Positions 1 through 8,762 of a stretch of DNA of 64,000 bases are shown piece after piece. The stretch is from Bradyrhizobium nanningense (GTDB taxonomy: Bacteria > Pseudomonadota > Alphaproteobacteria > Rhizobiales > Xanthobacteraceae): assembly GCF_004114535.1 (NCBI RefSeq), contig NZ_LBJC01000077.1, positions 31,056 to 95,055 of the forward strand. The letters run 5' to 3'. The position numbers and the translations under genes are program-made. Under the pieces are notes generated by a model, which worked only from the letters and a program-made list of their open reading frames with translations, had not been told where the DNA came from and searched no databases. Numbering within the stretch: position 1 is the stretch's first letter; each line of letters opens with the position of its first letter.

Positions 1-2196
1 CTGATCGCGGCGGCGGCGCGCATCACGGGCCGACCGGTCAAATGGATCGAGGACCGGCTTGAGCATCTCACCGCATCGGTGTCGGCCACCAATCGCGCGA
101 CCAAGCTATCGGCGGCAGTGGCCGCGGATGGCAAAATTCTCGCGCTGGACTGGGACCAGGTCGAGGATTGTGGGGCGCACCTGCGTGCGCCCGAGCCGGC
201 GACGCTCTATCGCATGCATGGCAATCTGTCCGGCGCCTACGACATCCGCCATGTCAGAATCCGCAACCGCGTCGTCGTCACCAACAAGACGCCAACCGGC
301 CTCAACCGCGGCTTTGGCGGCCCGCAGGTCTATTTCGCGCTGGAACGCCTGGTTCAGCGCATTGCAATCGGCCTGAACCTCGACCCGCTTGATGTCATCA
401 AGCGCAACCTGATCGAGGCGAACGCGTTTCCCTATCGCACTGCGACGGGAGCCTTGCTCGACTCCGGCAATTACCAAGAAGCGGTCGCGCGAGCGGTCGA
501 GCAGGGCAGGCTTGCCGAACTGAAAGCCAAGCGGGACGAGGCGCGGGCAGAGGGGCGTCTCTACGGCATCGGCTTTACCGCGGTGGTCGAGCCCAGCGTC
601 TCCAACATGGGCTACATCACCACCGTGCTGACCGCGGCCGAGCGTCGCAAGGCCGGTCCCAAGAACGGCGCGCAGGCGACCGCGACGGTCGGCCTCGATC
701 CGGTCGGCAGCGTCACCGTGCACGTCGCCTCGGTGCCGCAGGGGCAGGGCCATCGCACCGTGCTGTCGCAGGTCGTTGCCGATGTCTTCGGCCTGCAGCC
801 GAATGACATTCGCGTCAACACCGAGATCGACACGGCCAAGGACGCTTGGTCAATCGCGTCAGGGAATTACGCCAGTCGTTTTGCCGCGGCCGTGGCAGGC
901 ACCGCGAAGATTGCGGCCGAGCGCGTCGCCGGCAAGCTTGCGCGGATCGCCGCCAGCCAGCTCAACGTCGAGGCTGCCGAGATCGTTTTTGCAAAAGGGT
1001 TCGTCGCCTCAAAACATAATCCAGAGAACCGGATCGCGTTCTCGCGCGTCGCAGCCCTCAGCCACTGGTCGCCGGGCTCGCTGCCTGACGATGCCGGCCA
1101 GACCATCCGCGAGACCGTGTTCTGGACGCCGCCGGAACTGACGCCGCCCGACGACGAGGACCGCATCAACTCCTCGCTCTGCCACGGTTTCATTTTCGAC
1201 TTCTGCGGCGTCGAGATCGATCGCACCACGCTGGAGACGCGGATCGACCGCTACGTCACCATGCACGACTGCGGCACCATCTTGCATCCCGGCATGGTCA
1301 ACGGCCAGATCCGCGGCGGCTTCACCCAGGCGCTGGGGGCCGCGCTGCTTGAGGAATATGCCTATGCCGAGGACGGCAGCTTCCTGACGGGCACGCTCGC
1401 CGACTATCTGCTGCCGACCACGACAGAGGTGCCGGAGCCCGAAATCTTCCACATGGAGACGCCGTCACCGTTCACGCCGCTCGGCGCCAAGGGCGTCGGC
1501 GAAGGCAATTGCATGTCGACGCCGGTGTGCCTCGCCAACGCGGTGGCGGATGCGCTCGGTGTTGCCGACGTCACCTTGCCGCTGGTGCCGGCGCGGCTCG
1601 TGGAGCTCGTGCGCGGCGCCGAGCCGCCGCCTCCCGCGGGTCGCGCGACCGCTGCCCCCGCGCGCGATGCTGATCGGCGCTTGCGCGGTGAGGGGCAGGC
1701 TGTGGTGAAGGGCGCGCCCGAACAGGTCTGGGCCATGCTGCTCGATCCCGCGACGCTGCAATCGGTCATTCCGGGCTGCCAGCGCGTCGACAAGGTCACC
1801 GACACCCATTTCCGCGCCGATGTCACGCTCGGCATCGGTCCCGTCACCGGCCGCTATCGTGCCGATGTCGAGTTGTTCGACCTCGACCCGCCACGCGCGG
1901 TCACCTTGCGGGGCGGCGCCACCGGTGCACTCGGCTTCGGCAACGCGGAGGGACGCATCACGCTGGCACCCGTCGGCGATGGCGGTACCAAGCTGACCTA
2001 CAGCTACGACGCCGCGATCGGCGGCAAGGTCGCCAGCATCGGCGGCCGCCTGCTCGACGGCGCAACACGCGTGATCATCGGCCAGTTCTTCACCGCGCTC
2101 GCCCGCAAGGCCGGCGGCGGTGGCGCGGAGGCTGGCGGCTTCTCGCTGTTCGCGCTGCTCGCGAAGGCGGCTAGCCTGTTCGGAGGGCGCCGATGA
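1..2196 (+). CDS. Molybdopterin-binding hydroxylase large subunit fused to a CoxG domain (5' end outside window)
   Basis: The reading frame is open from the first base, so the N-terminus lies upstream. The first roughly 540 visible residues match the xanthine oxidase / CO dehydrogenase large-subunit family, which carries the Mo-cytosine-dinucleotide cofactor and hydroxylates carbon centres. The GVGEG motif near the end of that part supplies the family's catalytic glutamate. Where true form-I CO dehydrogenase has an AYRCSFR loop, this protein has NRGFGGPQ, so CO is unlikely to be the substrate. After a proline/alanine linker the last roughly 150 residues form a CoxG/SRPBCC domain, normally a separate membrane-recruitment protein. 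The next gene overlaps by 4 bases. The substrate is unknown; the ligase and hydratase downstream suggest an aromatic or cyclic acid or its CoA ester. Confidence 0.9.
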   Translation: MIAAAARITGRPVKWIEDRLEHLTASVSATNRATKLSAAVAADGKILALDWDQVEDCGAHLRAPEPATLYRMHGNLSGAYDIRHVRIRNRVVVTNKTPTGLNRGFGGPQVYFALERLVQRIAIGLNLDPLDVIKRNLIEANAFPYRTATGALLDSGNYQEAVARAVEQGRLAELKAKRDEARAEGRLYGIGFTAVVEPSVSNMGYITTVLTAAERRKAGPKNGAQATATVGLDPVGSVTVHVASVPQGQGHRTVLSQVVADVFGLQPNDIRVNTEIDTAKDAWSIASGNYASRFAAAVAGTAKIAAERVAGKLARIAASQLNVEAAEIVFAKGFVASKHNPENRIAFSRVAALSHWSPGSLPDDAGQTIRETVFWTPPELTPPDDEDRINSSLCHGFIFDFCGVEIDRTTLETRIDRYVTMHDCGTILHPGMVNGQIRGGFTQALGAALLEEYAYAEDGSFLTGTLADYLLPTTTEVPEPEIFHMETPSPFTPLGAKGVGEGNCMSTPVCLANAVADALGVADVTLPLVPARLVELVRGAEPPPPAGRATAAPARDADRRLRGEGQAVVKGAPEQVWAMLLDPATLQSVIPGCQRVDKVTDTHFRADVTLGIGPVTGRYRADVELFDLDPPRAVTLRGGATGALGFGNAEGRITLAPVGDGGTKLTYSYDAAIGGKVASIGGRLLDGATRVIIGQFFTALARKAGGGGAEAGGFSLFALLAKAASLFGGRR

Positions 2197-3008
2197 AGCC
2201 GTCCGCATTCGACTATCTCCGCGCCGAAAGCGTCGGTGACGTTCTCGAGGGCCTCGCGCAGCAGGGCGGCGATGCCCGCGTGCTCGCCGGCGGCCAGTCG
2301 CTGATGGCGATGCTGAACATGCGTCTGGCCAAACCGAAGCTGCTGATCGACATCATGGGGATCAGGGAGCTGCGCCAGATCGAGCGCAAGGGCGATGCCG
2401 TCATCATCGGCGCCGGCGTGCGTCAGGCCGATCTGCTGGCCTGGCCGGATCTTGCCGAGACGCTGCCGCTGGTGGCGCTGGCGCTGCCTTGGGTCGGGCA
2501 CATGCAGACTCGCAGCCGCGGCACCATCTGCGGCTCGCTCGCGCATGCCGATCCCAGCGCAGAGATGCCGCTGACGCTGGTCGCACTCGGCGGCGAGGTG
2601 CTGTTGCGCAACACCAGGCGGCGCCGCCGGGTCGCCGCAAAGGACTTCTTCGCCGGCATGATGCTGACAGCCCGTGCCGACGAAGAATTGATCGAGGGTA
2701 TCTCGCTGCCGGTCGTCAAGGGGGCGCGTGTCGCCTTCCGCGAGGTCGCGCGCCGTCACGGTGACTTCGCTATCGTCGCCTGCGCCGCGATGAAGATTCC
2801 GACGGGCGTGCGTCTTGTCGTCGGCGGCGTCGCGGATGTCCCGACCGCGCGCGACTGGCCGCGGCTGGAGGGCAGTGCGCTCGACGATGCGCTCAATGCT
2901 TTTGCCTACGAGCTCGGGGCCCGCGACGACGTCCACGCCAGCGCACGCTACCGCCGCGACCTCGTCCGCATGATCGGGCGCGATCTAATCGGCGAGGTGC
3001 TGCAATGA
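2193..3008 (+). CDS. FAD-binding medium subunit of a molybdenum hydroxylase (CoxM-like)
   Basis: A 271-residue protein of the CoxM / xanthine dehydrogenase FAD-subunit family. The N-terminal part contains LAGGQSLMAMLNMR, the family's AGGQSL-type FAD loop, followed by the second FAD-contact region around TRSRGTICGSLAHADP. It accepts electrons from the iron-sulfur subunit and passes them to an acceptor. The ATG overlaps the stop of the large-subunit gene as ATGA, and its own stop overlaps the next start in the same way, so the three subunits are translationally coupled. Length is typical (270-290 residues). No sequence feature identifies the substrate. Confidence 0.92.
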   Translation: MKPSAFDYLRAESVGDVLEGLAQQGGDARVLAGGQSLMAMLNMRLAKPKLLIDIMGIRELRQIERKGDAVIIGAGVRQADLLAWPDLAETLPLVALALPWVGHMQTRSRGTICGSLAHADPSAEMPLTLVALGGEVLLRNTRRRRRVAAKDFFAGMMLTARADEELIEGISLPVVKGARVAFREVARRHGDFAIVACAAMKIPTGVRLVVGGVADVPTARDWPRLEGSALDDALNAFAYELGARDDVHASARYRRDLVRMIGRDLIGEVLQ

Positions 3009-3523
3009 CACGCCTTAGGGCAGATCAGCGGCATCCCGTCCGCTTCACGCTCAACGGCAAGTCCGTCCAGGGCGAAGCCGAGCCGCGCATGCTGCTCTCC
3101 GATTTCCTGCGCCACCAGCTGGGCGCGACCGGCACCCATGTCGGTTGCGAGCATGGCGTCTGCGGCGCCTGCACGATTGTCGTCGACGGCATGCTGACGC
3201 GGTCCTGCCTGACGCTCGCGGCGCAGGTCGATGGCTGCGAGCTGAAAACGGTGGAGGGGCTCGCCCCCTCGGCCGACCGGCTGGGTGTGCTGCAGCAGGC
3301 GTTCCGCCGCCGCCACGCCCTCCAGTGCGGCTTCTGCACCGCCGGCATCCTGATATCGCTCGACCATTACCTCGCGAAGAATCCGTCGCCGACCGAAGCG
3401 GAGATCCGCGATCTCCTCAGCGGGCATATCTGCCGCTGCACCGGCTACACCCCGATCATCCAGGCGGCCTTGGAGGCCGCCGCCGAGCTTGCTCCATCCA
3501 ACAAAGAGACGTCCGATGCTTGA
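3005..3523 (+). CDS. (2Fe-2S)-binding small subunit of a molybdenum hydroxylase (CoxS-like)
   Basis: A 172-residue CoxS-type protein. The N-terminal plant-ferredoxin domain has the cysteine pattern CEHGVCGACTIVVDG with a further cysteine about 20 residues later. The C-terminal helical domain has CGFCTAG and CRCTGY, which bind the second cluster. It completes the three-subunit hydroxylase with the two preceding genes and moves electrons from the Mo site to FAD. Length is slightly above the usual 155-165 because of a short N-terminal extension. The start overlaps the previous gene by 4 bases, and the stop lies just inside the next gene. Confidence 0.94.
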   Translation: MTRLRADQRHPVRFTLNGKSVQGEAEPRMLLSDFLRHQLGATGTHVGCEHGVCGACTIVVDGMLTRSCLTLAAQVDGCELKTVEGLAPSADRLGVLQQAFRRRHALQCGFCTAGILISLDHYLAKNPSPTEAEIRDLLSGHICRCTGYTPIIQAALEAAAELAPSNKETSDA

Positions 3524-5060
3524 TCTCGCAAGCAGCTTCATGGCCAGCGCCGCGCGCGATCCCAACGCTATCGCATTGGTCGATGGCGACCTCCGGCTGA
3601 GCTACCGGCAATGGTACGACAAGATCTCCGCGCTGGTGGCCTCGTTCGACCGCCTCGGCCTCAAGCCCGGCGATCACGTCGTCACGCTGCTGCAGAACCG
3701 CTGGCAGGCGGCGACACTGCACTGGGCCTGCCAGTTCGCAGGGCTCGTGATCACGCCGATCAACTGGCGCGCCAAGGCCGACGAGCTCGATTACTGCATC
3801 GACAATGCCGAAGCTTGCGCGGTGTTCTATCAGGACATCTCCGCCGAGGCCGTGCAGGGCTCGGCGTTGGCAGGCAAACTGCTGCGAGTGTCCGTCGATC
3901 CCGGGACCGGCGATGCGGCCAGCTTCGCCGATCTGATCAAGAACAGCGCGCCGGACACCGAGCCGCGCGTCGGCGCCGATGCCTGGTCGATCATGCTCTA
4001 TACCTCCGGTACGACCTCGCGCCCAAAGGGCGTGCCGCGGCGGCATCGCGCAGAACGCGCCGCCGCGATCGCCCATGTCGCGCAAAACCTCTACGGTCGC
4101 GGCGAGCGCACGCTTGGCGTGATGCCGCTCTACCACACCATGGGCGTCCGCTCGCTGCTCGCGATGTCGCTGATCGGCGGCACATTTATTTGCCTGCCGC
4201 GCTATGACAGCAGCCACGCGCTGGCGCTGATCGAGAAGGAGGCGATCACCAACCTTTATCTGGTGCCGACGCTCTATCACGACCTCGTCCATCACGAGGC
4301 CTTTGCCAAAACCGACGTCTCCACCGTGCGCAAGCTCGGCTTTGCCGGTGCGTCGATGACCGATGGCCTGCTGAAGAAACTGAACGAGGCGTTCAAGCCA
4401 GAACTGTTCGTCAATCACTACGGCAGCTCCGAGATCTACACCTTTACGATCGACCAGAACGCCGCCGCAAAGCCCGGCTCGGCCGGCAAGGCGGGGCTGA
4501 ACCAGCACGTCAAGGTCGTCCGCATCGGCGCGCGCTCGGTTGCGGAGCTTGCCGCCGTTGGCGAGGAGGGTGAGATCATCGCGACGCTGGCCGGCGACGA
4601 GGCCTTCGAAGGTTACTGGCGGCGTCCCGAAGCGGACGCCAAGTCGCTGCGCGAGGGCTGGTATTTTACGGGCGACACCGGCTACGTCGATCCCGACGGC
4701 GATCTCTTCGTCACCGGGCGCGTCGACGACATGATCATCACCGGCGGCGAGAACGTCTCGCCGGTCGAGATCGAGAGCTGCCTGTCGCTGCATCCCGCCG
4801 TGGACGAGGTCGCGGTGGTCGGCGTCACCGATGAGAAGTGGGGCAAGGTCGTCGCCGCTTTCGTCAAGCGCAACCGCGCCGTTTCGGAGGGAGAGCTGGA
4901 GCAGTTCTGCCGCACCTCGGGCCTTGCCAATTTCAAGCGGCCGCGCCGCTACGTTTTCGTCGACGCGATCCCGAAATCGCCGGTCGGCAAGCTGCTGCGG
5001 CGACTGCTCGTCGCCGGAGAATACGAGGCCGAGTGCCTGCCGCCGTCCGACGCGGCCTGA
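3516..5060 (+). CDS. Class I adenylate-forming acyl-CoA synthetase
   Basis: A 514-residue AMP-binding enzyme that activates a carboxylic acid with ATP and joins it to CoA. The P-loop-like motif YTSGTTSRPKG sits near residue 160. The later motifs YGSSE, the TGD of YFTGDTGYVD, and GRVDDMIITGGENV follow in order. The C-terminal catalytic lysine is in KSPVGKLLRR. I chose the ATG at 3516 because the preceding AAGAGAC can act as a ribosome-binding site; it overlaps the CoxS stop by 8 bases. An in-frame ATG at 3489 would add nine residues inside coxS. Its place between a hydroxylase and an enoyl-CoA hydratase implies a CoA-thioester pathway. The acid is not identifiable from sequence. Confidence 0.9.
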   Translation: MLDLASSFMASAARDPNAIALVDGDLRLSYRQWYDKISALVASFDRLGLKPGDHVVTLLQNRWQAATLHWACQFAGLVITPINWRAKADELDYCIDNAEACAVFYQDISAEAVQGSALAGKLLRVSVDPGTGDAASFADLIKNSAPDTEPRVGADAWSIMLYTSGTTSRPKGVPRRHRAERAAAIAHVAQNLYGRGERTLGVMPLYHTMGVRSLLAMSLIGGTFICLPRYDSSHALALIEKEAITNLYLVPTLYHDLVHHEAFAKTDVSTVRKLGFAGASMTDGLLKKLNEAFKPELFVNHYGSSEIYTFTIDQNAAAKPGSAGKAGLNQHVKVVRIGARSVAELAAVGEEGEIIATLAGDEAFEGYWRRPEADAKSLREGWYFTGDTGYVDPDGDLFVTGRVDDMIITGGENVSPVEIESCLSLHPAVDEVAVVGVTDEKWGKVVAAFVKRNRAVSEGELEQFCRTSGLANFKRPRRYVFVDAIPKSPVGKLLRRLLVAGEYEAECLPPSDAA

Positions 5061-5089
5061 TCATTCCCCATCAACAGAAGGAAACCAAA

Positions 5090-5896
5090 ATGCCGTCAGC
5101 CTATAATTTCACCGATCCCCGGCTAGCCAAGCTCGACGGGTTCAAGGTCGAGATCGACGAGGCGCACGAGCGCGCCGACATCATCCTGGGCCGTCCGCCC
5201 TACAACGTCGTGGCGATGCCGCAGCGCGACCAGCTGCGGCTGACCTTCGAGACGCTGGACGAGGACCCGCGCGTGCGCGTCATCGTGGTGCGCGGCGAGG
5301 GCGAGCACTTCTCCAGCGGCGGGAATATCGGCGGCTTCATGGAGGCGAGCCCCGAGCACGTCTCCAAGCTCGCCTGGAACATAGCCGCGCCCGCGCGCTG
5401 CGCCAAGCCCGTGATCGTTGCCAACCGCGGCTATTGCTTCGGCGTCGGCTTCGAGCTGTCGCTCGCCTGCGACTTCCGCATCGCCTCCGAAACCACGCAA
5501 TACGCGCTGCCGGAGCAGAAGCTCGGCCAGATCCCGGGTTCGGGCGGCTCGGCGCGCCTGCAGAAGATGGTCGGCATCACCCGCACCAAGGACATCGTGA
5601 TGCGCTCCAAGCGCATCTCGGCCAAGCAGGCCTATGCATGGGGCATCGCCACCGAATGCGTGCCGGATGCCGAACTGGAGAAAACGACCGACAAGCTCGT
5701 CGACGAGCTCCGCACCTTCTCGCCGCTGGCGCAGCGCACCGCCAAGAAGCTGCTCAATGACACGGAGGACTCGACGCTCGCGATCGCCATCGAGCTCGAG
5801 GGCCATTGCTACAGCCGCCTGCGCCAGTCCGAGGACTTCAAGGAGGGCGTCGAGGCCTTCAACGCCAAGCGCCCGCCGAAATTCGTCGGCCGCTGA
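5090..5896 (+). CDS. Enoyl-CoA hydratase/isomerase family protein
   Basis: A 268-residue crotonase-fold enzyme. The oxyanion-hole segments are visible as HFSSGGNIGGF and GYCFGVGFELSLACDFRIA. An acidic catalytic position is present in LPEQKLGQIPGSGG, equivalent to the second glutamate of hydratases. The ATG at 5090 follows AGAAGGA by about nine bases; the longer reading frame running back into the ligase gene has no comparable signal. It lies 29 bases after the ligase gene and should act on the CoA thioester that enzyme makes. Crotonase members also include dehalogenases, hydrolases and ring-cleaving enzymes, so the exact reaction is open. Confidence 0.88.
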   Translation: MPSAYNFTDPRLAKLDGFKVEIDEAHERADIILGRPPYNVVAMPQRDQLRLTFETLDEDPRVRVIVVRGEGEHFSSGGNIGGFMEASPEHVSKLAWNIAAPARCAKPVIVANRGYCFGVGFELSLACDFRIASETTQYALPEQKLGQIPGSGGSARLQKMVGITRTKDIVMRSKRISAKQAYAWGIATECVPDAELEKTTDKLVDELRTFSPLAQRTAKKLLNDTEDSTLAIAIELEGHCYSRLRQSEDFKEGVEAFNAKRPPKFVGR

Positions 5897-5967
5897 CACG
5901 CAACTGAACTGCCGCGGTTCGCACGACGCGGACCGCGGCGCCATTCAAACGGGGGAGGTAAAACAAC

Positions 5968-7299
5968 ATGGTTGAGATGGATATGCCGGTCGCGGGTGCG
6001 CAAGCATCGGCCGATAACAAGCAGATGGTCAATGCGATCATCGCGTCGGTGCTCGGATGGGCGCTCGATCTGTTCGATTTGTTCATTCTGCTCTACGTGG
6101 CGCCGGTCGTCGGCGCGCTGTTCTTTCCGGCGAGCAATGCGGCGCTGTCGCTGGCGGCGGTCTACGGATCGTTCGCCGTCACGCTCTTGATGCGGCCGCT
6201 GGGCTCGGCGGTGTTTGGGCATTATGCCGACGTGCACGGCCGCAAGCAGGCCATGCTGATCGCCATCGTCGGCGTCGGCCTCAGCACGGCGGCGTTCGGC
6301 CTTTTGCCGACCATTGCGCAGGTCGGCGTGATCGCGCCGATCGTGTTCCTGGTCCTACGCCTGGTGCAGGGCGTGTTCGTCGGCGGCGTCGTGGCGTCGA
6401 CCCACACGATCGGCACCGAGTCCGTGCCGCCGCAATGGCGCGGTGCGATGTCGGGCCTGGTCGGTGGTGGCGGTGCCGGCATCGGCGCTCTGCTGGCGTC
6501 CTTCATCTTCCTGATCACGTCCTCGGTGTTTCCCGGCGATGCCTTCGCGGTGTGGGGCTGGCGCTTCATGTTCTTCTCAGGCCTGCTGAGCTCAATGCTC
6601 GGCTGGTTCATCTTCCGCAACCTTGAAGAGTCCCCGTACTTCAAGGAGCTCAAGCGCCAGCAGGGCAACAGGCAGGCGAAGGTCTCGAAGGCGCCGGTCA
6701 AGGACGTCTTCTCCGGCGAATATCGCGGCGTGCTGCTGGTCAATCTGCTCATCACCTTCGGCGGTGGCGCCGGCTATTACCTGACCTCGGGCTATCTGCC
6801 GAGCTTCCTGAAGGTCATCAATGCGGTCCCGAACCAGACCTCGTCGCTGATCCTGATGGCGGCGAGCGTCTCGGCGTTCTTCTCGGCCGTTCTGGTCGGC
6901 GCACTGAGCGACTGGATCGGCCGCAAGAAAACGTTCCTGCTGATCGGCGCGCTGGCGGCGGTGCTGTTGCCGCTCTGCTATCTCAACCTTGCGGCGACCA
7001 AGGACACGACGCAGATCACGCTTCTTGCGCTCGCCATCGGCTTCATCGGCAATGCCGGTTACGCGCCGGTGCTGATCTTCCTCAACGAGCGTTTCCCGAC
7101 CGCGCTCCGCGCCAGCGGCACCGGCCTGTCCTGGAACATCGGCTTCGCGCTCGGCGGCATGATGCCGACCTTCGTCTCGCTGGTGAGTGCCAGCCCGGCG
7201 CAGATTCCGATGTCGCTGGCCTACTTCGCGGTCGGCGTGTTCGTGATCTACCTGATCGGCGCGATCGTGATCCCGGAAACCAAAGGCGACTTCAAATAG
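5968..7299 (+). CDS. MFS transporter, probably organic-acid importer
   Basis: A 443-residue major facilitator protein with about twelve hydrophobic segments. The MFS motif between TM2 and TM3 is seen as GHYADVHGRKQAML, and its counterpart in the second half as GALSDWIGRKKTFLL. The ATG at 5968 follows GGGGGAGGT, a very strong ribosome-binding site. The aromatic-acid/metabolite:H+ symporter group has this architecture. As the last gene of the CoA-ligase / hydroxylase operon it most likely brings in the acid used by the cluster. It is separated from the hydratase gene by 71 bases with no obvious terminator. Confidence 0.88.
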   Translation: MVEMDMPVAGAQASADNKQMVNAIIASVLGWALDLFDLFILLYVAPVVGALFFPASNAALSLAAVYGSFAVTLLMRPLGSAVFGHYADVHGRKQAMLIAIVGVGLSTAAFGLLPTIAQVGVIAPIVFLVLRLVQGVFVGGVVASTHTIGTESVPPQWRGAMSGLVGGGGAGIGALLASFIFLITSSVFPGDAFAVWGWRFMFFSGLLSSMLGWFIFRNLEESPYFKELKRQQGNRQAKVSKAPVKDVFSGEYRGVLLVNLLITFGGGAGYYLTSGYLPSFLKVINAVPNQTSSLILMAASVSAFFSAVLVGALSDWIGRKKTFLLIGALAAVLLPLCYLNLAATKDTTQITLLALAIGFIGNAGYAPVLIFLNERFPTALRASGTGLSWNIGFALGGMMPTFVSLVSASPAQIPMSLAYFAVGVFVIYLIGAIVIPETKGDFK

Positions 7300-7677
7300 C
7301 CGCAGGCCGCGCTGCGAACGACCGACGATGCCCGCCGGGTCGAGGCGGGCTCGTCACCTGGGTGATCCCCGTCGTTGCTTGTCTTGGTCCAGCGGCTCGA
7401 ATTGCACCCAGCTCGCTTCGCTCGGTGACAGGCCGACGGTGACGTCCCGGCACTCCCCGGAGCTGCGGCCGAAGCTGATCGGCCCGCGCGGCGCTACGGG
7501 GGCCCGGGACTGCGGGCAGCACATCAAAAAAGTATCAGTTGCACATTTAAAATCGTGGTGGCGGGCCTGAATACCGGTCGTTACGATCCCTTGGAGAGAG
7601 GAAGCGCTGAGCAAATTCAGCCGATAAAGGAACAGGGGCGGATCATGACAAACCGCACCGGCCCGAAGGGAGCGGAC
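7300..7677 (+). other. Intergenic region upstream of the AraC gene
   Basis: No gene is supported here. An AT-rich patch (about 7522-7557) probably carries the promoter of the AraC regulator. I saw no clear stem with a T-run terminating the MFS operon. Confidence 0.4.
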
Positions 7678-8562
7678 ATGGAACCGGACCTGGAAGTTGT
7701 CCAGATACGGCGCGGCGAGTCGTTCAAGGCGTGGTCGCACGGCTACCCATTTCACACGGTCCGCTGGCATTTCCACCCCGAATACGAGCTCCATCAGGTT
7801 GTAGCCACCTGCGGGCGCTATTTCGTCGGCGACTTCATCGGCGAGTTCGAGCCGGGCAATCTCGTTCTGACCGGCCCCAATCTGCCGCACAATTGGGTGA
7901 GCGATCTGCCGGCGGGGAGCACTATTCCGCTGCGAGGACGCGTCCTCCAGTTCAGCGAGGAGTTCATAGGCGACCTGATGAAGGTCATGCCTGAACTCTC
8001 GGGCCTTGCCCCGCTGCTGGAAGTCTCCCGCCGTGGCGCGCTCTTCACCCGCAGCACAAGCGAAGCGGTCGCCCCACTGGTGGAGGAGATCGTGACGGCG
8101 AACGGGGTGCGCCGGATCGAACTGTTCCTGATGATCCTGGGGACACTCAGTCGCGCGCGAAATGCGCGTCCGCTCTCCAGCCCGAAATACCTGCCCGATC
8201 CGTCCGGCTACATGTCTGCGGGCATGAACAAGGCGCTCGCCTTCATCCGGCAAAATCTGACGCAGCCGTTCGGTGAAGCCGAGCTTGCAGCGATCGCCGG
8301 TCAATCGCAAAGCGGATTTTCGCGCTCCTTCCGCCGCCACACCGGCATGTCGCTGGTGAAATACGTCAAGCGGCTGCGCATCAATCTCGCCTGCCAGCTC
8401 CTGATGAGCGACGAGCAGGCGTCGATCACCGACATCTGCTTCGAGGTCGGCTTCAACAATCTCTCCAACTTCAACCGGCAGTTTTTGGCCGAGAAAGGCA
8501 TGCCGCCTTCGCGCTTCAGGCGATTGCTCGCGCAGAACATCGATACGGCACGCGCGGCCTAG
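7678..8562 (+). CDS. AraC family transcriptional regulator
   Basis: About 294 residues. The N-terminal half is a cupin-like effector domain with histidines in RWHFHPEYELHQ. The C-terminal roughly 100 residues hold two helix-turn-helix motifs; the second contains SITDICFEVGFNNLSNFNRQF, the conserved AraC signature. I selected the ATG at 7678 because AAGGGAG ends five bases before it; an in-frame ATG at 7645 with a weaker GGGGCGG is the alternative. The gene lies directly before a sugar ABC transporter operon on the same strand and probably activates it in response to the imported sugar or polyol. Confidence 0.9.
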   Translation: MEPDLEVVQIRRGESFKAWSHGYPFHTVRWHFHPEYELHQVVATCGRYFVGDFIGEFEPGNLVLTGPNLPHNWVSDLPAGSTIPLRGRVLQFSEEFIGDLMKVMPELSGLAPLLEVSRRGALFTRSTSEAVAPLVEEIVTANGVRRIELFLMILGTLSRARNARPLSSPKYLPDPSGYMSAGMNKALAFIRQNLTQPFGEAELAAIAGQSQSGFSRSFRRHTGMSLVKYVKRLRINLACQLLMSDEQASITDICFEVGFNNLSNFNRQFLAEKGMPPSRFRRLLAQNIDTARAA

Positions 8563-8762
8563 CCGGCGAAAAAGCAAAGGAGGAGACCAAAACAGGAAGA
8601 ATGACGTGGGCATGCCGATGGCAGCCCGCGACAGGAATCGCTTGTCCAGGAATTCCGTGCGGCTTCAGAGCCCCCGGCACTCATCGCCGCCGGCAGGGGA
8701 GCCGCGAAGGCCCATCTTCAAGGATCAACCACAGCACTCCAGTTCTGGAAAGGAAAGTCCGA

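Noticed and set aside
2004..2936. Long minus-strand frames opposite the hydroxylase genes, and similar long frames opposite most GC-rich genes (for example 3456-4793, 13177-14622, 18710-20230, 56500-58665)
   Set aside because: They are antisense shadows caused by high GC at third codon positions; the opposite strand carries clear domains.
1..3523. Form-I CO dehydrogenase operon
   Set aside because: Subunit order fits, but the diagnostic AYRCSFR loop is absent from the visible large subunit, and the operon continues with a CoA ligase and hydratase.
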